Positions 1 to 3,655 of a DNA stretch of 5,059 nucleotides are shown piece after piece; position 1 is the stretch's first letter, and every line of letters starts with the position of its first letter. This DNA is from Eubacteriales bacterium (GTDB taxonomy: Bacteria > Bacillota > Clostridia > Peptostreptococcales > Anaerovoracaceae): NCBI GenBank assembly GCA_029098205.1, contig JAQXNW010000143.1, positions 1 to 5,059 on the forward strand. The letters are read 5' to 3'. Both the position numbers and the translations under genes were made by a program. Below the pieces are notes generated by a model. It was given only the letters and a program-made list of their open reading frames with translations. It made no database searches and had not been told where the DNA came from.

Positions 1-361
1 ATGGCTCCGCGGCGCCCGTTACATCCGCCTCCTGGAACACATCCCGGCCGATCAGCTTTGAAGAAACCTGTCCGGTGACCGCGATGATCGGAATGCTGTC
101 CGCATAGGCCGTCGCCAAAGCCGTGATCAGATTCACCGCTCCCGGTCCCGATGTCGCGACGCAGACTGCTGGCTTTCTGGAAATTCGCGCGTATCCGCTC
201 GCGGCGTGCCCCGCGTTCTGTTCCTGCCGTACCAGCACGTGCCGAATCCCGGAATTGTACAGCCCTTCATAAAAAGGCGCGATCGCTACCCCCGGGTACC
301 CAAATACAGTCGAAATGCCTTCTGCTTCCAGGCATTTCACCATCGCCTCCGCTCCGTTCAT
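1..361 (-). CDS. ilvB: Acetolactate synthase large-subunit-like ThDP enzyme, N-terminal part (cut by window edge)
   Basis: My translation from the ATG at 359-361 gives 120 residues before the left edge cuts the gene. They cover most of the N-terminal (Pyr) domain of the thiamine-diphosphate acetolactate synthase family, which is about 550-600 residues when complete. Visible family motifs are VFGYPG (19-24), RQEQNAGHAASGYAR (45-59) with Glu47 as the expected catalytic glutamate that activates ThDP, ATSGPGAVNL (69-78), ATAYADSIPI (83-92), TGQV (96-99) and FQEAD (109-113). In the family this enzyme joins two pyruvates (or pyruvate plus 2-oxobutyrate) in the cytoplasm, at the start of valine, leucine and isoleucine synthesis or in acetoin formation. 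The residue before the catalytic QEQ is Arg, and Gln replaces the more usual His. The start is fixed by a strong ribosome site 4 bases upstream. Other ThDP enzymes (oxalyl-CoA decarboxylase, sulfoacetaldehyde acetyltransferase) share this domain, so the exact substrate is not proven without the C-terminal two thirds. No ilvN or other ilv gene is in view. Confidence 0.88.
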   Translation of the reverse strand, partial: MNGAEAMVKCLEAEGISTVFGYPGVAIAPFYEGLYNSGIRHVLVRQEQNAGHAASGYARISRKPAVCVATSGPGAVNLITALATAYADSIPIIAVTGQVSSKLIGRDVFQEADVTGAAEP

Positions 362-365
362 ATTT

Positions 366-372
366 ACCTCCT
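366..372 (-). promoter_or_regulatory. Ribosome binding site of the acetolactate-synthase-like gene
   Basis: On the minus strand AGGAGGT lies 4 bases (AAAT) before the ATG at 361. It is a near-perfect Shine-Dalgarno match with a slightly short spacer. It decides the start, because the overlapping upstream ATG at 521 is in another frame. Confidence 0.85.
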
Positions 373-524
373 GTTCTGAATTCCGCTTCTACGCCGCGTG
401 GGACAAAGGTTCCTGCATTCGCTGCACCGGCCAGCCGTTCAATCTTCGTCCATTGTCTGTCTGCGATCTTCCCGGTGGCTGTCTGATATATGCCCGATGT
501 CTTGCGGCGGGCGCGTCTCATAGA

Positions 525-546
525 AACCGGATTTTTTCCTCCGGTT
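525..546 (-). promoter_or_regulatory. Stem-loop near the 5' end of the ThDP-enzyme leader
   Basis: AACCGGA (minus strand, starting at 546) pairs with TCCGGTT across an 8-base loop GGAAAAAA, giving a perfect 7-bp stem. It starts about 8-10 bases after the predicted transcription start. The GGAGG at the end of the first arm and beginning of the loop resembles a ribosome site for an ATG at 521, 16 bases downstream. It could stabilise the 5' end or hide that ribosome site. There is no U-tract, so it is not a terminator. Confidence 0.4.
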
Positions 547-560
547 AGTGGAATGTCTCA

Positions 561-589
561 ATTCTAACAAAATAATCGTGTCTGTACAA
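561..589 (-). promoter_or_regulatory. Predicted sigma-A promoter for the acetolactate-synthase-like gene
   Basis: On the minus strand a -35 box TTGTAC (589-584) and a -10 box TAGAAT (566-561, five of six consensus bases) are separated by exactly 17 bp, inside the most AT-rich part of the window. Transcription would start near 554-556, leaving an untranslated leader of about 190 nt before the ATG at 361. This is a pattern match only. The -35 keeps TTG but is weak in its last three bases. Confidence 0.55.
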
Positions 590-654
590 CAGAAATTTTC
601 GAGAAAATATGTTAAAAATAACAAAATGCATCTTTAAGTAAAATATAAGACCTC

Positions 655-683
655 CGGACGGCCCCGATGCACGGGGTTCTCCG
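655..683 (-). terminator. Possible weak terminator downstream of the dehydrogenase gene
   Basis: An inverted repeat CCCCG (662-666) / CGGGG (672-676) with a 5-base loop is extended outward, across a 3x3 internal loop, by CGGA (655-658) / TCCG (680-683). In minus-strand RNA the hairpin is followed by a mixed, moderately U-rich run (GAGGTCTTATATTTTA) rather than a clean U-tract. It lies about 110 bases after the dehydrogenase stop and before the next gene's promoter, where a terminator would be expected. The missing U-tract keeps confidence low. Confidence 0.35.
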
Positions 684-793
684 CCCAAAGATCTCTGCCA
701 TCCAAAACCATTCCTCCCGGAAAAGTTCCAGGTTCATGAGTCCGGTCTCTTCCTTATGCTGTTTTTCCCGGGTCAACCGCGGTCCTAATCGGC

Positions 794-1756
794 TTATTTT
801 TCTTCTTCATCAAGCCCGCATTTTGCAAGCTTCAGATATTTCTCATCCCGTTCGCCCATGGCCTTTTCGCCTTTGCCGCCGGAATAATCATAGAAGCCGC
901 TGCCGGATTTCACGCCGAACTTTCCCTGCTTATACAGTTCATCAAACAGGCCGTACGGCTTCTTTGCGTCCGAAAGATCCTCCCAAAGATACGACGAAAT
1001 ATGATGAAAGGTGTCCAGGCCTCCAAAATCCGCAACCTCGAACGGACCCAGGCAGGCGTAACGGAATCCCGGACCGTATTTCATGCACCGGTCGATATCC
1101 TCGAAATCTCCGACCCCCTGTTCCTTGATATAAAGAGCCTCCCGAAGAAGCGCGAACTGAAGCCGGTTCCCGATAAATCCAGGCGCGTCTTTCCGGACAT
1201 GGATCGGTTTCTTTCCGATCTTTTCGGACAAAGCATATGTGATGTCCGCTGCCTCTTCATCGGTCTTATCTCCCCGGATCACTTCGATAAGAGGAATGAT
1301 GTGCGGCGGATTCCAGAAATGCATCCCGCAGAACCGCTTCGGGCTCTTCACGGCCTCCGCGATCTTCGTGATCGAAAGCCCCGATGTGTTCGTCGTAAGA
1401 ACCGCATCCGGTTTCGCCGCTTCCGAACAGTCTTTCCAGAAATTCTGCTTCGCTTCCAGACTCTCTGTTACGTTTTCGACGACAAAATCCGCTTCTCCGA
1501 AGACGTTGATATCTCCAGGCTTTGAGAAACGGATTCTCGAAACCAGCTTGTCCGACGCATCTTTCGTAAGCTCGCCTCTAAGAACGAGCGTCTCCTGGCT
1601 GAGCTCAATCATCCGGCAGCCTTTGTCCATTGACTCCTGATGACGTCCGTACAGGATCACATCGTATCCATATTGGGCGAAAATCTGCGCCATGGACGAT
1701 CCCATAACTCCGGTTCCCGCAATCGCGATGGTTTTTATGTCCTCTGCCTGAATCAT
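794..1756 (-). CDS. 3-hydroxyacyl-CoA dehydrogenase-family oxidoreductase (lambda-crystallin / L-gulonate dehydrogenase-like variant)
   Basis: This is a 320-residue cytoplasmic NAD(P)-dependent dehydrogenase. The N-terminal Rossmann domain (about 7-187) has the nucleotide loop GTGVMG (14-19). The C-terminal 3HCDH domain spans about 188-292. The expected active-site residues are Ser125 (NTSG), His146 (MHFWNPP), Glu158 (IEV) and Asn197 (GNRLQ); the His-Glu spacing of 12 and Ser-His spacing of 21 match the family. Members oxidise an L-3-hydroxyacyl-CoA, or a free 3-hydroxy acid, to the 3-keto product. The signatures NPPHIIPLIEV, GPGFRYACLGPFE (228-240) and a C-terminal RDEKYLKLAK resemble the lambda-crystallin, carnitine and L-gulonate dehydrogenase branch more than classical butyrate-pathway Hbd of about 282 residues, so the substrate is open. 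The Asp that normally binds the NAD ribose after beta-2 is replaced by Gly37-Arg38, which suggests NADP(H). The start is supported by a Shine-Dalgarno site 5 bases upstream. The gene lies 47 bases after a truncated reductase, probably in the operon led by the TetR gene at 2761. Confidence 0.9.
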   Translation of the reverse strand: MIQAEDIKTIAIAGTGVMGSSMAQIFAQYGYDVILYGRHQESMDKGCRMIELSQETLVLRGELTKDASDKLVSRIRFSKPGDINVFGEADFVVENVTESLEAKQNFWKDCSEAAKPDAVLTTNTSGLSITKIAEAVKSPKRFCGMHFWNPPHIIPLIEVIRGDKTDEEAADITYALSEKIGKKPIHVRKDAPGFIGNRLQFALLREALYIKEQGVGDFEDIDRCMKYGPGFRYACLGPFEVADFGGLDTFHHISSYLWEDLSDAKKPYGLFDELYKQGKFGVKSGSGFYDYSGGKGEKAMGERDEKYLKLAKCGLDEEEK

Positions 1757-1761
1757 TGACT

Positions 1762-1770
1762 ACCTCTCCT
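1762..1770 (-). promoter_or_regulatory. Ribosome binding site of the dehydrogenase gene
   Basis: AGGAGAGGT on the minus strand ends 5 bases before the ATG at 1756. It offers two overlapping Shine-Dalgarno matches (AGGAG and GAGGT) and confirms the chosen start. No promoter is evident in the short gap to the upstream gene, so co-transcription is expected. Confidence 0.75.
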
Positions 1771-1827
1771 TTCCTGATTTTCTGCCTTTTCAGTTTTTTC
1801 CCTTTACTGGCCATCATCCCTTTTCGG

Positions 1828-1839
1828 AGGGAATTCCCT
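1828..1839. repeat. 12-bp perfect palindrome at the 3' end of the reductase fragment
   Basis: AGGGAATTCCCT is its own reverse complement. It lies in the non-homologous tail of the truncated reductase, about 90 bp before the dehydrogenase ATG. It could be chance, a protein site, or a trace of rearrangement; nothing in the sequence decides this. Confidence 0.4.
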
Positions 1840-1931
1840 TTCCTGGTCCTTTCTTATATTCCCGCTTTCTTTCGCGGTATCCCTGCGCCGATAGATCCGA
1901 TTTCCCGTTTTTCCTTCCCAGAACCAGCTCC

Positions 1932-1950
1932 GGATCGCGTCTTCCGATCC
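1932..1950. repeat. Inverted repeat at the point where aldo/keto reductase homology ends
   Basis: GGATCG (1932-1937) and CGATCC (1945-1950) form a perfect 6-bp inverted repeat around a 7-base spacer. It covers the codons of GSEDAIR, the last residues that resemble the family. Short inverted repeats can promote slippage deletions, so it may mark the deletion junction. Confidence 0.45.
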
Positions 1951-2143
1951 CGCATACGCCCATGCCGTGTCAAAATATGTAAAGCCGGCATCCATGAACC
2001 GATCAACCATTTCCTTAGTCTGTTCAATATCGATCTTTCCGTCCTCCTGCGGTAGACGCATCAGACCGAAACTCAGTTTCTTAATTTCCTTATCAAAAAA
2101 AGCCATTGATTCTTCCTATTATTCCCACATTAGAATTTCCCTT

Positions 2144-2761
2144 TCAGGATAACAATTTCCTAAGACAGGGATACACAATTTCATAGATCGAATACTTCCG
2201 GAACGGGATTCCCGCTTCCTCCATCGCCCTCTGCTGCTTCTCCGTCGAATCCGTATACGGATACACGCCGCTTAAAAACGCGAAGAACGAAACGCGAAAA
2301 CTCGTACGTTCCTCCTCCGTCATCCCCGGGATGAATTTCTGCAGAATTTCATCCATCAAAGAAAACACACCGCACAGCGTCCTCTTGAACTCTGTCAGTC
2401 TCTCCAGCCTGCTGTTGTCTTCGATTTCATGAAGATTCGTCGCCTGAATTCTTAGAAGCGTCGTTCTCTCCTCCAGCGATTTCGAAAGCGCATCTGCGAG
2501 TTCTTCCCGGTTCAGCCGTTCCTTCTCATAAATTATATCAAGATCTTCTTCCCAGCGGACGTATTCCCGCTCAAGAAGTCCCAGAAAAATTTCTTCTGCC
2601 GTCCGGAAATAGTTGTAGATCGACGGCCGCGACATACTTGTATACGCGGAAATATCCTTCATCGTCACATCATGAAAAGAAGAATTCCGGTACAGTGTGC
2701 TGCACGCGTCCAGGATCTCGTTCCGCCTTTTTTCCGCATGCCCCTCAGGCATCTTAGGCAC
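2144..2761 (-). CDS. TetR/AcrR-family transcriptional regulator, probable autorepressor
   Basis: This is a 205-residue DNA-binding regulator starting at GTG. The N-terminal TetR domain covers about 8-60: helix 1 in the segment EKRRNEILDACSTLY, then a helix-turn-helix in about 33-52 with VTMKDIS, the recognition stretch MSRPSIYNYF (43-52), and the following TAEEIFLGLL helix typical of the family. The rest (about 65-205) is a helical ligand and dimer domain that I cannot assign to a ligand class. The GTG start is chosen because AAGGAGGTGA ends 5 bases before it. An ATG nine bases further in would be too far from that site, and the longest open frame (ATG at 2869) begins upstream of the promoter. 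Two TGACA-N3-TGTCA palindromes overlap the promoter, so the protein probably represses its own gene and the co-transcribed reductase fragment and dehydrogenase. The inducer is unknown; a CoA ester or hydroxy acid related to the dehydrogenase is an inference from context only. Confidence 0.88.
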   Translation of the reverse strand: MPKMPEGHAEKRRNEILDACSTLYRNSSFHDVTMKDISAYTSMSRPSIYNYFRTAEEIFLGLLEREYVRWEEDLDIIYEKERLNREELADALSKSLEERTTLLRIQATNLHEIEDNSRLERLTEFKRTLCGVFSLMDEILQKFIPGMTEEERTSFRVSFFAFLSGVYPYTDSTEKQQRAMEEAGIPFRKYSIYEIVYPCLRKLLS

Positions 2762-2766
2762 ACCGA

Positions 2767-2776
2767 TCACCTCCTT
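2767..2776 (-). promoter_or_regulatory. Shine-Dalgarno site that sets the GTG start of the TetR gene
   Basis: AAGGAGGTGA on the minus strand matches the 16S anti-Shine-Dalgarno across all ten bases and ends 5 bases before the GTG at 2761. With transcription predicted to start near 2777, the untranslated leader would be only about 16 nt, essentially just this site. Confidence 0.8.
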
Positions 2777-2783
2777 CTCTTCA

Positions 2784-2812
2784 TTTATATCATTTCCCTG
2801 ACACCATGTCAA
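2784..2812 (-). promoter_or_regulatory. Sigma-A promoter of the TetR-led operon
   Basis: On the minus strand a perfect -35 TTGACA (2812-2807) and a -10 TATAAA (2789-2784) are separated by 17 bp. The -35 box is one half-site of the palindromic operator at 2799-2811, so a bound repressor would directly block RNA polymerase. It would drive the TetR gene, the reductase fragment and the dehydrogenase, which follow with short gaps and no visible terminator. Confidence 0.8.
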
Positions 2813-2833
2813 TGTATTTTGACAAAGTGTCAG
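2798..2833. promoter_or_regulatory. Nested double-palindrome operator, probable TetR binding site
   Basis: Two perfect 13-bp palindromes TGACA-N3-TGTCA lie at 2799-2811 and 2820-2832, with centres 21 bp apart (two helical turns). The whole 36-bp block is also a larger dyad: CTGACAC (2798-2804) mirrors GTGTCAG (2827-2833), and TGTCAA (2807-2812) mirrors TTGACA (2819-2824) around the 6-base centre 2813-2818. The left palindrome overlaps the -35 of the TetR promoter. Paired short palindromes like this are typical of TetR-family operators that bind two dimers on one face of the helix. Confidence 0.78.
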
Positions 2834-2870
2834 TTTAAATTTCCGCCAATTTCCCGCGACCGGTTTCACC

Positions 2871-2910
2871 CGCGCGCGTTCCGATCCTCGTTCGCATTCA
2901 TTCGCGCGCG
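2871..2910. repeat. Inverted repeat of alternating CG octamers between the two TetR genes
   Basis: CGCGCGCG occurs at 2871-2878 and again at 2903-2910. Each is self-complementary, and together they could form an 8-bp stem around a 24-base loop. The block lies between the stop of the upstream TetR gene and the operator of the downstream one. Neither strand has a U-tract after it, so it is not a standard terminator, although a stable hairpin could still slow read-through. Confidence 0.4.
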
Positions 2911-2944
2911 CCCGCCTTTACCCGCGGTATATTCTTTGTCCGTT

Positions 2945-3526
2945 TTATTTCCCGCTCCCGTCGTTTGAGAAAATCCGGCTTTCCACAAGGTCTCTCAATA
3001 ACTGCCTCGCCTGTTTCCGGTCCTCCCTCGTAACCTTGCCCGGATGGCTGTGAAGAAACCCCCAAAGCCCGAACGCAATGAACGAATTCAGCGCTTTCAC
3101 CGGATACCTCGTGCTGAGATAGTCCGGATACTGGATTTCAAACCGCTCGATAAACCGCACCAGAAAGTTATGGTAAAGCGGAGTGATGTCCCGGTCCACA
3201 AGAAGACGCGGCACCGAAAGCGCCGGATTGTCATCGAAGGAAACCAAAGTATCCAGGACATTCTGAAGACTTTTTTCAAAATCATTCTCCGGGTTATTGG
3301 TCTTCTGCCGTTTCTTGAACTGCTGCTCCGCGTCCTCTTCCATGGAAATGTAGAGGTCGTTTAGAAGATCGTATTTGTCATTGTAGTACGTGTAGAACGT
3401 CACGCGGCTCGTCTTGGAACGCGAACAGATTTCCGTGACCTTGATCTTGTCGAACGGCTTCTCCGAAAGAAGCTCCTTCAGCGCGTTTCTGAGCCCCAGT
3501 TTTGTTTTATAGATTCGCTGATCCAT
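2945..3526 (-). CDS. TetR/AcrR-family regulator (TetR_C_8 / DhaS-like type), divergent from the radical SAM gene
   Basis: This is a 193-residue regulator from the ATG at 3526 to TAA at 2945. The N-terminal DNA-binding domain is a clear TetR type: KTKLGLRNALKELL (7-20), PFDKIKVTEIC (24-34), then the helix-turn-helix recognition stretch SRVTFYTYYNDKYDLL (40-55). The opening KTK..LRNAL and FYTYYxDKYDLL are typical of the clostridial group related to the dihydroxyacetone-kinase regulator DhaS, whose C-terminal domain (TetR_C_8) fits the Phe/Leu-rich segment around FIAFGLWGFLHSHP. The frame stays open upstream to 3832, but that would run through the start of the divergent radical SAM gene, so the internal ATG is preferred although its Shine-Dalgarno (GAAAG) is weak. 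Family members sense small molecules or act with coactivators; the ligand is unknown. Its position suggests control of itself and of the radical SAM gene. The next gene on the same strand is a different TetR subfamily, so the pair is not a recent duplication. Confidence 0.87.
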   Translation of the reverse strand: MDQRIYKTKLGLRNALKELLSEKPFDKIKVTEICSRSKTSRVTFYTYYNDKYDLLNDLYISMEEDAEQQFKKRQKTNNPENDFEKSLQNVLDTLVSFDDNPALSVPRLLVDRDITPLYHNFLVRFIERFEIQYPDYLSTRYPVKALNSFIAFGLWGFLHSHPGKVTREDRKQARQLLRDLVESRIFSNDGSGK

Positions 3527-3556
3527 ACTTTTACACTTTCTCTGATCCGTTTGGTT

Positions 3557-3581
3557 AACTGACAGTTCTTCAGAAATGTCA
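3557..3581. promoter_or_regulatory. Palindromic candidate operator in the leader of the upstream TetR gene
   Basis: AACTGACAGTT (3557-3567) is an 11-bp odd palindrome (AACTG-A-CAGTT). Its TGACA (3560-3564) also pairs with TGTCA (3577-3581) across 12 bases, the same pentamers seen in the 2798-2833 operator but at a different spacing. It lies 31 bp before the TetR ATG, between it and its predicted promoter. Confidence 0.4.
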
Positions 3582-3607
3582 TTGCAAAAACAGCTTACAT
3601 CCGTAAA

Positions 3608-3619
3608 GTTATTATAACA
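3608..3619 (-). promoter_or_regulatory. Extended -10 promoter for the TetR gene, inside a palindrome shared with the divergent gene
   Basis: On the minus strand TGT-TATAAT (3619-3611) is a perfect extended -10 element, which can function with a poor -35; no good -35 is seen 16-18 bp upstream. The same bases form the 11-bp palindrome GTTAT-T-ATAAC (3608-3618), which also offers TATAAC on the plus strand (3613-3618) as a -10 candidate for the radical SAM gene. TTACAT (3595-3600) and ATGTAA (3621-3626) flank the core as a further inverted pair. One factor bound here could block both directions. Confidence 0.5.
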
Positions 3620-3642
3620 CATGTAAAGGAAAAAATATGGAC

Positions 3643-3646
3643 AGGA
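3643..3646 (+). promoter_or_regulatory. Weak ribosome binding site of the radical SAM gene
   Basis: AGGA ends 9 bases before the ATG at 3656. A better site, AAGGA at 3626-3630, is 6 bases before an ATG at 3637 that is out of frame and would give an unrecognised 57-residue peptide. The start at 3656 is chosen because the first beta strand of the domain begins at its methionine. Confidence 0.5.
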
Positions 3647-3655
3647 AAAAGTATA

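Larger units (their letters stand above)
362..793. other. Gene-free interval: leader, promoter and 3' region between the ThDP-enzyme gene and the dehydrogenase
   Basis: No convincing gene lies here. From right to left on the minus strand it holds: the 3' untranslated stretch of the dehydrogenase gene, with an imperfect inverted repeat CCCGG-AAAA (716-724) / TTTTCCCGG (762-770); a GC hairpin at 655-683; a markedly AT-rich island at about 547-650 that carries the promoter; and a probable transcribed leader of about 190 nt (about 554 to 362). The leader has two short stem-loops: AACCGGA/TCCGGTT at 525-546 and GCCCG/CGGGC at 492-512. I looked for a T-box motif (GGGTGGNACCGCG), because such leaders are common before ilv genes in Firmicutes, and did not find one. 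Open frames in the interval (minus ATG at 521 and at 624) have no recognisable product. Confidence 0.6.
1804..2106 (-). pseudogene. Truncated aldo/keto reductase (N-terminal fragment)
   Basis: The frame runs 100 codons from the ATG at 2106 to a TAA at 1804. Only the first 60 or so residues look like an aldo/keto reductase of the clostridial type that often carries a C-terminal 4Fe-4S ferredoxin domain. They show KKLSFGLMRLP (9-19), the family's beta-1 strand, then IDIEQTKEMVDRFMDAGFTYFDTAWAY, where the Asp of YFDTA is the expected catalytic aspartate and the Tyr of AYAGSE the expected catalytic tyrosine. After GSEDAIR the homology stops, and about 40 residues of Arg/Lys/Glu-rich sequence follow with no family match. 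I read the other two minus-strand frames over 1804-1930 and neither restores the barrel, so this looks like a deletion of most of the gene (normally about 370-390 codons) rather than one frameshift. The catalytic lysine and histidine and the whole C-terminal barrel are missing, so no reductase activity is expected. The fragment lies 37 bases after the TetR gene and 47 before the dehydrogenase. A functional small protein cannot be excluded but is unlikely. Confidence 0.75.

Noticed and set aside
267..521. 84-codon minus-strand frame overlapping the start of the acetolactate-synthase-like gene
   Set aside because: It overlaps the recognised N-terminus by 95 bases in another frame and has no family resemblance. 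Its GGAGG is 16 bases from the ATG and partly in a stem. Kept only as a possible upstream frame in the leader finding.
362..560. T-box riboswitch before the acetolactate-synthase-like gene
   Set aside because: No GGGTGGNACCGCG-type antiterminator core and no terminator with U-tract could be found on the minus strand.
439..624. 61-codon minus-strand frame tested as a leader peptide
   Set aside because: It starts upstream of the predicted promoter and shows no run of Ile, Leu or Val codons near a terminator, so it does not fit attenuation.
1001..1525. 174-codon open frame on the plus strand, with further plus frames at 667-1128 and 1239-1640
   Set aside because: They are mostly antisense to the dehydrogenase, whose catalytic residues and domain order are intact, and their Arg-rich translations match nothing.
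2107..2143. Separate promoter for the reductase fragment (TTGTTA, 17 bp, TAATGT)
   Set aside because: The -10 match is poor and the gap is short; co-transcription from the TetR promoter explains the layout better.
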